A DNA stretch of 64,000 nt from Phalacrocorax aristotelis (taxonomy: Eukaryota; Chordata; Aves; Suliformes; Phalacrocoracidae). The notes under the pieces are model-generated. The model was given only the letters and a program-made list of their open reading frames with translations. It did no database searches and was not told where the DNA came from. Positions 1 to 36,075 of the stretch are shown piece after piece. How positions within the stretch are numbered: position 1 is the first letter of the stretch; every line of letters begins with the position of its first letter. The DNA lies in assembly GCF_949628215.1 (NCBI RefSeq), contig NC_134285.1, forward strand, positions 26,841,500-26,905,499. Reading direction: 5' to 3'. A program made the position numbers and the translations under genes.

Positions 1-947
1 TACAGCCAAGTGAATTTATGTGTATATCAAGACTTAGTCTAGTGTAACTTGCTACACCTATTTATAGGTAATTGGGCTGGATGGCTTAATAGCTTTAATG
101 CTTGTTTGTTTTACAGGGCATCATGACTACTGGTGCTTCTTTAGACATTATCCAACCTGATTATTTCTGGGCTTCTGTAATGTGTGAAATGAAAGATATT
201 TTTAATTTACAATGGTGGGTTTTTATGGAACCTGATCAGATTGGAATATTACGTGTTATATCGGTATATTTTTTTAGTAAGGCTTGAAACAGGTGGATCT
301 GAAGATACACGTACAATTTTTTGTCTGCCCAATTTTTCTTTTCTATTCATTTTCTGGAGATGCAGGCTAATCACCATTGCTGCTTTTCACTAATGCTGCT
401 CCATTAAAGTACTTCCATGTGTGCGGTTCTGAAGTGAAGATAGTAACTTAAACACACTAGTAAACCAAATTTGATTTTTGGTTTAACTATGAGTTGGTGT
501 TCTCTTAACAATTTATGGATTTATGAGAGACTGGGTTTATATGAGTCTATATAGTCATTTAGCTGGCAAAAGATTACTTCAGACTAAGAGGTCTTTTCTG
601 TCTCTGCATACTCACAAAATCTGTCATGTAACTGCTTAAACATATCATTGAATTACTGTCAGTCTACAATCAGTGTAATGAGACACTTGATAACATGCTT
701 GATCAGGGGTTGTACAGTCAAAGTGAACAAGATGTTGGTAGCCCACCAAAGCGGTCTAACACAGATTTACAGAAAGTACTATGCTATTCCATGGGGGTAG
801 GCATGCAGACCACGAAGTGTCCAAATACAGCATATAAAGTTATTTAATCTAAACAAAATACACATACTGCTAATTGTTGGGGCTTGCATGCATGCTTATA
901 TTGTCTCCTTACTTTGAACGAGTAAGTATGTATATTCTTTTATATAG
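1..947 (+). other. KATNIP: KATNIP intron (3' part)
   Basis: AT-rich. No exon is supported. The open frame 102-287 follows an acceptor-like ttttacag, but its sequence does not resemble KATNIP and no fitting donor was found. Confidence 0.7.
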
Positions 948-23553
<22,606 letters not shown>

Positions 23554-23803
23554 CGAGAGGTTGTGATTGGAAAGTCCTGGATACACCCAGCCCAAAATAC
23601 CTCCAATCTAGCTCTTCAAGATGTATATCATCCAAATAGAAGGTTTTCCATGTCTGCTGCTGCTATGAGAGGAAGTTTTATTCACTACAGGAAAAATTCT
23701 TCAGTAATGAAATTTAAAGCATGAATTCAGTTTTCTCTTTTTTTTTTTTTTTTAATTTAATTGTCATTATCTGTCTGATTTTTTCCCCCCTCTCTCAATT
23801 AAA
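23554..23803 (+). other. KATNIP: KATNIP 3' UTR (start; end uncertain)
   Basis: The sequence follows the stop codon without an obvious splice site. It contains a T17 run at about 23738-23754. I found no AATAAA on + in the next 2 kb. The first usable variant is ATTAAA at 23798-23803. The true transcript end may be further right. Confidence 0.4.
23798..23803 (+). terminator. KATNIP: Possible KATNIP poly(A) signal (ATTAAA)
   Basis: The common variant hexamer ATTAAA lies 245 bp after the KATNIP stop. It is the nearest candidate, but one hexamer alone is weak evidence. Confidence 0.25.
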
Positions 23804-26800
23804 GACACAGGGAGGAAGGAACATAAAGGAGTGAGTGAGAACTGAGTGGGATTGCTAACTGACAACTGTTCCTGCCAAGTACCAAGTACTTGTGTGAAGG
23901 AGGGTGGTCATAACAAGAGGATTTCAGACTATTTCTCAAGCTTTAATTCCTAAATCCTAGCTGGATGATGATGAAGCTTCTCACTAGAAGGAGTCTGCTT
24001 TGTTTCTAATGCCTGAAATAGTTCTTTGGGAAATGCACTTATTAGAGGAAATATTCTCTATCTCTCTGTCTCTGGGCCTCCACTCTGTGTTTTGATGCCA
24101 TGGCTCTGTAGGGACTGACACTGCTTCTGACATCTGGAGAAGTGTGATGAATGCTTTTAGAAAATGGAGATCAGGTTGTAGGTTTAGGTTTATCAAGTTT
24201 AATAAGTAAGTTTCAGCTATCACTTATCTTTTGCAGTGAAATAATTATTTCTTGCATTATTTCACTACCATGAGAAAAGCAAAATAGGTGTTTTGTCTGA
24301 AGTGCTGTTGGCAGGTGCTCTATACATTCTTCAGAGTCCTCCTGCTACAGAGCAATGATCTTTTCTCCTGTATTTGGTTATGTGAACAAGGAGGCTGTAC
24401 CTCTATGCTACACCAACCAGATCTATTGCCAGCAACATATCATCACTGTTGAGAAATGGTAAATGCATTTTAACTAGAAGAAGGTAAGGAGTGAACTGCA
24501 TTTTTAAACACAAAATACTCTGCATATGTAGTTGTTTAAACAAAAACTCTAACCAAATAATTATGTTGCAGGATTTGAAGCTATGCAAATGTACTTTGCA
24601 CTGAAAAATTGTCAGTGGTGACAACTTGTAAATCTCTTCTGTAGAAGATTCTTCCTTTCTTGTTTAGAACTCGCTGGTTTCCAGAGAGAATTGAATGCTC
24701 TGAAGTCAGTATATGCTTTTAGACATGAAACAGCTTCTGATACAGAATCAAAATGTGCTGCTTCCCTTTCTGTGCTAAATCAGGAGTGCAATATCTTGTA
24801 TATTTGCTTATTAAAAGCATGCTTCTTAGCTGTTGTTGGCTAAACTGAAAAGGCTCAAGGTAGCAATGCATCTCCCAGATTTCTGTGTATTGATGGAGCG
24901 ACAAAATGTATTTTGTTCTAAATACAAAACACCTTACTTATAAATATAAAACAGTGTATGTGAGTATGTTGTACTTTGTTTAAAAGCTCTTCCCAAACTA
25001 CACTGACAAAAGAACCTTTCTGTTGTCCTGAGAAATGTCTCCCCTTATGTGTTTAGCAGTGTAGCTCTACCAAGAAGCAGGTTTTAATTTTTGCTCCAAA
25101 TCAGATAACCATTACTTGCTACTGAAAATGAAAATGAGGAGGAGCTGAAAGGAGGGCTATTGGTAGGGCTAAGAACAGATATAAAACTATGTGTTTGGAA
25201 GAGGAGAGGGTATATCAAGGTTTGTAAGACTTAAGGCACAATCACAGGTTTGTCATATAGGCAATCTCTAGATGAGATGAAGCCTGTCACATTGTCTGGT
25301 CTTCTGAGAAAATTCCATTGAATGTGAAGAGAAATGAAACCCATCTCGTTTCCTGGCACGGAATAGCATCTTTATTGATCAGGAAAGGTAGGAGGGGGAG
25401 AGGACTTTCTATGCTTATCTGTCTTTTCTGCGTCTGCCTGGAGCACCTCAAGTCCTATGCGATAGACTAATGATTTTTCAACCCTAATCCTTTGAGATCC
25501 TCCCTGCAGTGTCTCTGTCTGAAAGAAGGGTTTGCCAGCCTGCTGTCTGCTCTGGGATGACATACACCACCAAGGCAAAACTTAATGAAGTCCTTGATTC
25601 TAGTCAATCATATATAGAAAGTAGCATAATGTTCAGAAAATACTTCATTAATTTCTGTGGGGTAGGAGATGTCAGCATTTGCCCTCCTAATTGGAGCTGA
25701 GATGTAATGACCCTTTATACAACCAAAGATAATGAAGTGTCCTAGTCAGCCCTGTGTACTCAAACATAGATACTCAACTTGTTTCCACAATGAATCAAGG
25801 GGGAAAAAAGGTTTTATTCAATTTTTCACATTTTCTTAACTAGTCACAAATACATTCATGTCAGACTAGCATTTACAGGAGGAAAAAAAGGAAGAGCAAA
25901 CATGCAATCAAGAAAATCCCCACAGAGCACTTCGGTCAATGTCAGGCACAGTTTCAGCAAGAGTAATCCAGCAAGAATGTGCATAGGAACACATCAATCA
26001 ACATTGTCAAAAGCATGACCAAGGAAAATGAAGGGTTAATATGAATTCTTGCTGAAGCCTTTGATGTAAATTATTAAACTTTAGCTCAGCTCCAATCTCT
26101 GAGCCACTCAAAAACCTTAATGATGTAGTTGCTCACCTTTACTTGCAATGACTTGCTTTAAAGGGGTGGGATGAAGACAACAGAAATTAGTTTATTTGCC
26201 CCACAATAACACTGAGAAGGGCAGAGGATAAAGAAATAATCTGTGAGCAAGTACGTGTCATGCTGCCTACTTTTTGATTTTTAAAAAGATATTTTATCAG
26301 TCTTCACAGTGTAATCTGAAGACAGGGATGCCTGAGAAGGCCTGCAACTTCTGTTTTCAATTTCTGCCTTTTTGTGGTTTAATCCACTAGAATTTAAACA
26401 GCAGTGGGAAGCACCCGTGTGTGGACAAGGAAGCAAGGAGTGATGCAGGCAGTGTAAAAGGCAGCACAGAAGCCATGGAAGCTCATGTATTACCAAGACA
26501 GGAAAACTGAGCCCTTCTGATGGCTTAGGCTGGACCTGGACATAAAATTGCACTACAGCATTCTGCTTAGGTGATACTATTTTCTGTAAGATTTCCTGGT
26601 CCTGCTGGACTTTTACCATGTTCCTGGTGTGTTGCTCATTCCCCATAGTGATATTTAGTCCTGTCATTTCAGGGATGTATGCTAGACTGGTAACATCTGC
26701 AAGAGCCTGACAATGCCAGTGAGTGACTGGGTGTTGTGAGATTGGATGGAGATCTTGTATACCAGGTAACACACCGGAATGACCAGAGATAGGACTCACT

Positions 26801-29744
26801 GATAGTGATGATGTGAGGATGAAAGCAAGGGGTGAGGGAGGTTGAATGTTGAGTCTTTAACCTTTCTATGTTACCAGGGAAAGCTCAGGTTGAGCAAATG
26901 TAAAGTGCTGTATTGACAACTGAATTCTGGCTCATGCGGGAGGTGAAGTTTGCTTTCCCTCTGATTCAGTCAATGGCTTTTACTCTGTAATACAAGCATT
27001 TCCCATTCCCTCCTGCTATCTGCTTTGGCAATCCTCACTGTTGTGTGCACCTCTGTACTGGCCTGGGGAATATAGCAAGTGATCAGAGTCCAAACCAGCA
27101 CTGGTGTAAGCAGACACATTTATAGTGATGCCTTAGGCTGGCCTCCATGTTCTGGGACTGCTGATCCAGGAGGCTGAGCTCTAACAGGAGCTGCTCTCCT
27201 GGTAAGAGTCAATGAAGTAGCCAAATCTCTTCCAATAACCTTCAAAAAATGTGTACTCTAGAACACAGTGTCCAGTAATGGCTTCACCAGTAGTATAGAT
27301 ACCGTAATGATGCTTCCAACAGCATTTGATGCACCTTCCTGTATTTTAGCCTTTTTTTCAATGTGTCTATCTTTTACCTGCATCATTGTGCATAGGAGGT
27401 TACTCCTTTTGTCGTCCAAAAAATTCCTGAAGGTCTTGCAGGAGTGACCAACCTGTTTTGCTCTTCAGGCGCATGTGCTCAGATGTATTACAACATTAGT
27501 TTCATTTCATCTAGTTTCGCCTTTGTTGGCCACTTGCTGTATGTGAGCTCTGGTGTCTCCAACCCACCCCTATGATTACAGCACAGCGGCTCCTGTTTGC
27601 ATAGGGCCCTCATTTCTAGGGGTGCCGGTGCTGCATATCTGCCTGCTTGATTGTCGTCCATTCAAAAATGCTGCAGAGATGAATGTTCATTTTGGATATG
27701 TGCATTGACATGTCTCCTCTAAAAAGCAGATAGGGAAGCAGAGAGGAGTATAACATACTGGAAGAATGTTTGCTTCCATCTGAGTGCTGAGGTCCTGGTA
27801 TTCAGAGCACAAGAAAGAGGGTTCCTGGCTCAGTGGTCTTTGCCCATTTCTGTGACTATTTGCTTGTTTGCTGAGAAATGACTTACAGCCCATGTGAGAC
27901 ACAAACATCCCTTTATCACGCAGCTTGTATCACCCTAATGGAATTCTGTCAGCTGAGGATAAAATGTGGACTAAGAAAGCAATTATAGAGTGAATCTCCT
28001 AGCTGCAGGAAGAGCTGAGAGATGGGGACAGAGTGCCCAGCTGGAGTAATTTCCTGTCCGACTGGCTTCTAAATCTTGCTGGGAAGAGATCAATTTTCCA
28101 CTCTTGTCTAATAGCATCAGCTCCAGTCACCCTGGCTTAGGACCCTGTGAAGTGCTGTAGTGTTGAGATCCAGGCATAAAAGGAAACATTTGCAATTTGC
28201 CACTTCTTTCTTGCTGACCTAGAAATTACTGGAAAAGGGGAAAACAAGGCTACAGACCTTCAGTCTGATGGTTCTCTAGTGTTCCCTTTCTTAGCTCCTG
28301 GTTGAAGGAGAAGACTCACCGTCCCAATGATCAGCAGGGTGGAAGTTTCCCAGCCTGGACTATTGCTTCCAACACTTCACAGTCTTCCACCTACAGCTCA
28401 CTGCTTTGGCTCTAATTAGGACAGGCAAACCACCACCTCATGATCTGCTAGCGGCCTTCAGCAGGTATGCTGTTTATTTCTGGAAGGTCACAGTTATACA
28501 GTTGAGGTCAAAGTAAAATCCGGTATTTAGCTTTCAACTCACTCAAGGTCTCTTTGGTGTGACTGAAATCAACTTGATTCACAGATTCTTAGTGTGCATC
28601 TCTGCTCTATTGCTCGTGGGACTTCCAAAAATGTCAGCGTGCACAGATTTTGTGCAGTTTTCCCAAGAGGATGGGCATTCTGGGGAGCCATAAACCTAAG
28701 GAGAGATCTCAGACAGATACAGTTAACTTGAGCTCAACTTTTTCTTCTTAATCATATGTAATCTGTTGTTTCAGAGCTCAGTTGCTTGTGTTCCTTAGCT
28801 TCTCTGGATCTAACTGGAAGGAGAGGTTCATGGTGGTTTTTGAAAGTTCAGCATGCTGAACTAAGCATGTGGAGGTGAATGTCAGAGAATGCTAAAGTAA
28901 CTCAGCAATAGCCATGTCTCCATCTTCTCAGCAAAGAAGCTGGTTGCTACCTGAATGTCTTCGAGCCTTGGAGGAGGCAGGGTGTGGGTGGAGTGCTAAA
29001 GAGAAGCTTTAGGTCTGGACACAGCATTTCAGAGCCATTGTATGGGCCAGGAGGAGCCTGCTGCCTCCTGAGAGTGTGAGCCCAGCTGAGTATTATGGAC
29101 TAAACTGATCTCCAAACTGTATCCCAGTCAGTATAGGTGGAGCTGAACAAGATGTTGGTCAAAGGCTCGGGTGGAAAGCAAGTGTGATAGGCATAAGGAT
29201 AGGGGCTTACAGAAGAAGCTGCTATGGCTGTGAAGGTTTCTCAGGGAGATAACTCTTCACCCAAGGGGAGCCTTGTAGCTGGGAGAAGAGATGGTCCCTG
29301 CAGTAAAAATAATGAACTGTGAGCAGTTGAGCCCTTTTATCTTTTTCACTAAGATTTATCATCTGCCTGATGGCATCATAAGATGGCTGCCAGAATAGAC
29401 ATTTCTGTCTGTAACAAGCTGGGGAAAGAACTTTCCTCCTGAGCAAGGGAGAGCTTTCATCTTTCATCAAAAAGGGCGAGGTCTGAGGCAGCACCAGAAC
29501 AGCAGCTTTACAGAGTGGTTGGCAGGAAAATGAGTCAGCCAGCACAGCAAACTGAGCTGAGACACTGAAGACTGTCAGCCCTGCTTGCTTAGAAGTGTGG
29601 TTTAGCAATTGTAAAACACTGATGGTGCTGTTCCTGCCCATTATGCATGGCTCTGTGCCACAAATAATGGGCATACATCAAAGATTTTCCTGGCTGCTTT
29701 CTGCAGTTACACACTTTTTTTTTTACCTTACAAAAGTCAGACCA

Positions 29745-29890
29745 GGTAACACAGGGCTTCATCCAGTTTGGCCTGGAAAACCTCTAGGGATGGAGGCTGC
29801 AGAGCCTCTTCGGGCAATCTGTTTTAATACTTGACTGTCCTAACAGGGAAAAAGTTTTTCCTTTGACATATAATAATCTATACTTTCCCC
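29745..29890 (-). mobile_element. Degraded CR1 3' fragment lacking the terminal octamers
   Basis: The + strand holds 'cttcatccagtttggcctgg' and, further on, 'cgggcaatctgttttaatac' and 'aacagggaaaaagttttt'. These are diverged versions of the CR1 3' UTR blocks seen in the long copy at 8903. The terminal ATTCTRTG part is not present. Confidence 0.7.
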
Positions 29891-31639
29891 CACTGATTAA
29901 AGGCCTAGATCAGCATGGATAAGACTCCTGGCATTGCAGAAAGGTCATCTGTGCTGTCGTCATCTAGCTGTGTAATAATAAATTTGGTCTCCCAACTATA
30001 ATTTCAGATTTGCCGATTAGCAGAAGTCATATGATCTGCCTCTTTCCTAGTCTACTGGAGGCTCTGCTAAAAATAGAGTAAGTAACAAAGCTACCTGAAA
30101 TGGCATATGCCTAAACAGTGGTAAAAACTAATCTGCAATGAATGTCGGTTCTGGTGTGTTTCCAAAGGAATGTTTTTGGATGGCTTGCTATATGCTGGAA
30201 ATTGTTTGGAAAGGATTAGCTGGTGAACAGATGAATCAAACTGACATTTCCATTACCAACAGGAGATCTGTCTGTGGCCAGAACTCATGGAGAAGGATGT
30301 GGGATGATAGTAAGACTTTTCATTATGTTTAATATTGTCAGAGAAATGAAATAGCTCCTATTATTCATCTCTCTGGATGGTAACGTATCTGAATATTAAC
30401 ACAAAATGGGAGATCTGATCAAAACGCACTGCCTCAGCAAGACATTGATATGTGTTTTAATTACTCTCTTTGGGGCATTGAGAAAATGTACTATTCACAA
30501 TAAATCTGCAGGAAGCTAAGACCTGCATTTCTCAGTAGAGTACTAGGGTAGATCAGTGCATGTTCTGTCCTTGTGTATTCTGTCTGAAGTCCTTTGGAAT
30601 TCCCCAGTGTCACTCTTTTTCCTGGAGGAGTAGCTTTAAGGCCCTAGGGAGATCTGCACCTTTGTAATCTGCTTGTGGTTTGAGAATAAGGGTCAGGGGA
30701 TGGCTTGTTGGACACTTTTTTGCCTGTCAGACTCCACGGGGAGGAGAGGTTCACAGGGGAGGGCTCCAGCTCAATGTGAAAAAGTAACCACCTATAGAAG
30801 CATATGGATATAAGAAATGGAAAAGGGTGTCCAGAGAAAGCTTCACCTTGGGAAACAAAAATTGTAGATTTAATGTGAAAATTAGTAAAGTCAGGTTGAA
30901 TTGGAGTGCACAAAAGAAACTGGGTATATAAATGTATAGAGAACACATAATGAGAAACAGGCATTTATGTAGGAAGAATGGAGAAGGGATTAATGGCAAT
31001 TAATGGTACCACCCAAACACTTGTGACTCAGATTTCAGTCCACATGATGCCGATAATTAATACGAAGATGTTGACAGTTGCTTCAAACTAGTTCTTCTAT
31101 ATTTTAAGACATAAACCAGAAGGGATGGTGGCCTTGTTTTGTAGAGAGCTTTCATGTTACGCAGGCATATTATTATTAACAGCACAAAAGGGTAAGCATG
31201 AGGTCATAAAATGTGTGATTCAGTGACTGATTTTGGCTGCAGTTATGCATTAGAGGTATCAATGAGAAGTCTGAAAAATGGACAATGCATGTAGATCTAA
31301 CCATAGTAAAGGGCCCTCCAAAACAGCACCACAGAAACTTTGCCATTTATCTTTATCCACTGATGCAGGTGTAAATTAAGTTTCTACAGGCTGATTAGCC
31401 TGTGGAGAGCTCCTGCCTAGATGATCTCCCAGCACAGTGCTTCTGGGAGAAGAAAACTCAGATTTTCCTATAATGGATCTGATCTGCAAGTGATTCCAAT
31501 GCAGGTTAGTTGTATGGCTTCTCTCCTTTTTATTTTTTTCTCTTTTTTTAGTTGTTGTGAGATGTTCATCGTATTGCAATGGTTTAGTTTTTGCAGCACA
31601 GATTTTATTATTTCGTTTCTTTTACTAGGATACTGTCTG

Positions 31640-31707
31640 GTCAGAGGGGTTGGACCAGTTGACCTCCAGAGGCTCTTTCCAGTCTAAATTATACTGTGAT
31701 TCTATGA
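31640..31707 (+). mobile_element. Short CR1 3' tail (+)
   Basis: 'ggttggaccagttgacctcc', then 'agaggctctttccagtctaa', and a final actgtgattctatgac: the last ~65 bp of a CR1. It is very strongly 5'-truncated. Confidence 0.85.
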
Positions 31708-34338
31708 CCAGTATGGATCAGGACCCTCTGTTTAACATAACTTATCTGCTGTAGAAACTGTTCTGCCAACAGAAGCTTACTGAGCCACAGCAGGGTGAAT
31801 ATTAATAGGTTGCTTATTTCACACAATCAATCAGTACAAACTACAGATCGCCCAAGGCTAGAAAAAGTATTCATGTCCTCACACTTCTGACTAGACATCT
31901 ACTTCTAGAGATGACACAGGGAAAGACAACCTGTGCCATGGCTCTTAGGTCCTCAGGTTATGTGCAGGGCTGGATGCGTAACAGACAGTGCATGTTACTT
32001 GAATAAGTGTAATGAATCTCTGGATCTCGGGGTGACTGTAGAATACCAAATGTAATGCCTATAGTTATGAAAGGAAAGAAAATAATTTGGTCCGGTATTG
32101 GGTCTTCAGACTTGAAAGTACATGTCCAAGGGAAAAAATAGAGTTGCGTAGTTTAATGGAGAATAGATGGAATGCAACACGGATTTATAGACTAATTTTC
32201 ACTATGTGTCTGATTGCCTTCTCTGTCTTTCTCTATACAAGTGAAAGGGATAACATTTTGGAGAGAAAGCTTATTTAGGCTAAGGAGCGATGTCGGCACA
32301 GTGCAAATCAGTATGAATTGTCCAAGAAGAACAATGGTTGAATCTTTTTAACTGTCAGAATAATGGGACCTCAGGTCTTAAGACAGAGCATGCTTGTCAC
32401 AGGGCATATTTCTGGCAAGCACAAGATGCTAAAAGTGAATACAAAAAATTGCTTTCAAACCCCTGTGTTTAAGATACTGCTGTCTTACTTCTATTATGCT
32501 GACTCAGTTTTGTTATCCTCCAAGAAGGGCTCTTTCTGCAGGTGTAGGCGTTCAGCCCTCACCCTTCTGTTGTGTTAGGAGTGGGTGACTATAAAAAAAA
32601 TAGGCTGGACACAGAAAAGCTCTTCAGAATTGTTGGAAGACAGCTGTGTTTCTCTCCCCAGCAAACCTAGGTAAGGCTAGCAAGGAAAGCTAAGGCTTAT
32701 AAAAGGATGACAGGACTTGTTAATGCACAAGAACATGAACATCAGGAAGTGCTCAGGAAAATAAGTAGAAAATGAGTAGATTTTTCTCCCTGTAGGAAAA
32801 TCAGGGAAGGTGGCTCAAGTACTGAACATGGTCACAAAGGTGCAGATAACGTAGCAAATGGAGATCAAGCCATCCTCACAGAGGCAGAGCTGCCTTCAAG
32901 GCACAAAGGCAACAGAGGAAAAGAAGAAAGCAAGGAGCCTGTGAAGGACAAATGTAGTGAGTATGTCCTGTTGCTTTTTTCACAGGCTTCCTACAGATGA
33001 TCACTTGGGCTGCTACGGCAGGTAAGGCACTGGGGACAGGCTCTAAGACTCAGAAGCTGCAGATACATAATTATGATGTATGGGAGATCTGGCAAGAGTG
33101 GCCAACTCTAGTTGGATGCAATTAACCTGGAAGCTCTGCTGGAATAGCCAGAAGCCATGAATATCAGGGAACACAGAATGGGCAGTAGTGATTCATACCA
33201 GAATAGATCCAGAAAAAGGAGGACACTGAAACCTGAAAGGAATCCAGAACTGACAATATCTGACAGAACCATCCTTGATGAAGCAAAGCTAATAAAAATG
33301 ATTCATCAATCTGTGCTGGACCTTGTTACTAGTGGGCATGTGGAGAACAAAGCTAAAACATAATCTGAGCATATATTCTGTCCTCCTGAACATGAGAAGC
33401 CACAGAGCCTGTTCTTATATGATCGACTGTATTAAGATTTTACAGGCAGAGAGGGCAGTCAATACAACCTATGAAGGCTGATATTGCTAATGCCTACATT
33501 ACACTTTCCTCAGTTCTGTGTCCACTGGAGATTATGGAAAGCTCTGAAGAGAGACCTCCGAGGAAGTTGGTGGTCTAGGCCATTGTAGAAAAGCAAGCCT
33601 GGAGCAATGCCTATGTGAGTTCTGTGAGAGGAGGGCCAGCCTATTCCCACCCTTCTGAACCAAAGGGACACATGTTCCTACAAAAAAGAGCCATGACAGT
33701 GTAGAACAGAAATGCTTGCAGGATGGCATGCTTGTGCAAGACACAAATATCCTCTCCACGATGCATGGAGCCTTCCAGATTTGTCATGATCTGCCATGGT
33801 GGCCACCAGGGGTGTGTGATTTGCTCTGAGGGGACATTGCATCTCCAGTGGCTCCATCCATCCTACACTCACCTCTGCACCCACCTTGAAAGGGAGCTGG
33901 TCGTGTCAGGAGAGGCATCCTTTTGCCAGTCCCTTGCTTTGGTGCTGTGATTGCCCTGAGGACACGCACTGTGCACAACCCTCTGTATTGCCATGGCTAC
34001 CTGGTAGCTTGCCAGGTGGGGCTGTACATCTTGGCTGTAGTGTGGTACAGAGAGGCTACATGGGCAAAGTGCTCTGCCTGTGTCTGCACATCAGCTTGTA
34101 AGTAAAACAAATTGCTAATAACAAGGAGCTTTTAAAAATGTATTCATATGCCAAGCAGAGAAAAGTATAGATACATCATGCTGAAAGACAAGTAGGATCT
34201 CTCATATGAATGTCAGAACATCCCCAGAATCCTTATGCAGAAGAGCCCAGATGATATAGAGCATGTCCTTGGAGTGTTCTGCCCTCTCCCATCCTCCAAA
34301 GATGTTTGGAGCTGCGGTGACATGAGGAATGATCTGCT

Positions 34339-34348
34339 TTTATTTATT
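34339..34348 (-). terminator. Possible poly(A) signals for the BEN-domain gene
   Basis: Two overlapping AATAAA hexamers occur on - (34339-34344 and 34343-34348), about 1.3 kb past the stop at 35649. They are the first AATAAA I found on that strand downstream. A GT-rich element was not confirmed. Confidence 0.25.
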
Positions 34349-34561
34349 CTTTTTTAAATTTTATTTTCCCCCTCTTCCTCCCTGTTGTTTTGGAATAACC
34401 TTAAGAATCGGATTATATCCCAGTGCAGGGAAAGGTAGGCTGAACTTACAGGTTACCTTTTGCTCATCTTGCCACCCTCAATGACCTGGCAGGGAGCAGC
34501 AGTGTGCAGGACAGACGTTCTGGGTTTTGATGTATTTGTCACATTGAGACCAGGGAATTGT

Positions 34562-34584
34562 CAATGACTCTTTCAGAGTCATTG
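34562..34584. repeat. Short inverted repeat, 10-bp arms
   Basis: CAATGACTCT, spacer TTC, AGAGTCATTG. The arms are perfect and contain TGACTC, close to but not equal to the AP-1 site TGASTCA. It lies about 1.1 kb downstream of the BEN-domain stop. Confidence 0.75.
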
Positions 34585-35648
34585 GGGGAACCAATAGGGT
34601 AGGGAAACAGTATGGAGCAAAACAGCACAAGGACATCCTTCCACCCTCACCAGATCTTTGCAAAAATGGCTACAAGGCCAGCCCTGTGAACAGAACCTGA
34701 CGGACAAACTATTGTTCATCCATTGCACTTTGCTGGGTTCCAGATAGAGAGGAAGGAGCTCCAGGGCCATTTTCCTCTGTGTCCTCCATCACAGCAGCCT
34801 CCTTTCCTCAGGGCAGGCGCCATAGCAGCAATCAGCTTTGTGGGGCCTTTGCAAGGGACCAGTCTTTCAGCATCATTGTCATGGGAAGGACAAAGCATGA
34901 GCTGTTAACAAGCTGTTCTGTCAGCTCAGTTATCACAGGTTAGAAGAGATGGAGGTCACAGACCTTTACCTGATTCACTGGTAGGCTGATGATTATGGGC
35001 CATATCGTACACTTATGCCCTGGTCCCCAGTTAGCTACAATGGAGACCTGCTTGGGTGCACTGCAGCTGCTGTGCCCTCGTTTTCTTCCCATGTAACCCA
35101 GGGTGCAGATGGGCAGGGAGGGGAGGGTGGTTTGCTGCATGCCCAGGTCTCATCCCAGTGTGTACTCAAGTTTCATTGTTGATTGATTTGATGTGCAAAG
35201 GTTTTTTAGGCAAATAAATAAATAAGAACAGGCACAGTTCTCTAACAAGTAATGTCATTTAATGAATGATATACTCTAGAAAATAGAAACTACCCAGATG
35301 CTGGTTGGTTGGTTGGTCTGTTTGGGGCTGGGGGAAGGCCCTTGCTTGGACACAAAATGCCTTCTCTGGATTCTTTTGTCAGCATTTAGTGTTGCTGGAG
35401 ACAAGGAAGCATCCATATCTTGAAAGAGACACTATGGGGGGCCGTTTTTTTCTAAATTGTGGAAAGTATGCAGAACGACTTCCCATCCTGTCTCATTGGG
35501 CAAGTGACATGAAGGGCTCAGAGCTCACCAATATCAGATGATTCATACCTAAAGGGGATAGACTCAACCAAAGGTACGTACCCACAGTTCAGTCCTCTAA
35601 AATCATTGGAGACTTCTCACTTCACAGAACATGTTGTGAGCCCCGGTG

Positions 35649-36075
35649 TTATTGCACTTCTTTCTGGGTGCTTTTCTGCACGTGTTGTGTCTCTTCCCTC
35701 AAGGTCTGGCTGCTAATTCCAGGGAATATGCTTTTCAGAATGTCACAGTACACCATGTACAGCTCTGGGTCTATTTTGGGCTTGGGCAGAGATTGGGAGT
35801 TGCAGGCCTGTTCAGTGACTGAGTGCTGTAGCAAGTAGACATCGCTGAAGAGCGCAGTTAGGATCTTGTGTGCAGCCTTGTAAGGGTCATCTTCGGACTG
35901 CACCATTGCCTTGAGCTCCGTCAGGGTATAGCCGTTGTAACGCTTGCTGTCTTCGGCCAGGGGTTGCACAGTCTCACCAATGTGTCTCACTTTCCACTTC
36001 AGGCATTTCAGTTCTTCTTTAACATCCTCTAGTTCTTTCTCCATAGTTTGGAATTCCTTTGCGGTTACAAATCTC
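35649..36075 (-). CDS. BEN-domain protein, last exon (coiled coil + BEN-like domain)
   Basis: On -, the acceptor ttctttccttggcag opens the exon at 36075. The frame runs 142 codons, counting the split Arg, to TAA at 35651-35649. A Lys/Glu-rich heptad-like stretch (KEFQTMEKELEDVKEELKCL) suggests a short coiled coil. About 20 residues later comes a segment fitting the BEN pattern: a helix with ILTALFS, then L..HSVTEQ, a KPKIDPELY block, an IL.SIFPG helix and a final basic helix. BEN domains are all-helical DNA- or protein-binding modules of chromatin factors (NACC1, BEND3/5/6). The final helix lacks the common N..C/K ending, so function is uncertain. The layout, coiled coil then C-terminal BEN, resembles BEND5/BEND6, but the sequence is not one I recognise. 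Confidence 0.75.

Larger units (their letters stand above)
23804..34338. other. Gap between convergent KATNIP and BEN-domain gene
   Basis: About 10.5 kb. It contains CR1 pieces at 29745 and 31640. The longest frames (26281-26799 and 29222-29674, both -) have no recognisable domain and fit chance expectation. Part of the left end may be KATNIP 3' UTR. Confidence 0.6.

Noticed and set aside
102-287. Possible KATNIP exon after ttttacag at 116
   Set aside because: The encoded residues do not resemble KATNIP and no donor in a fitting phase was found.
29222-29674. 150-aa minus frame
   Set aside because: No recognisable domain or splice context; length within chance expectation.
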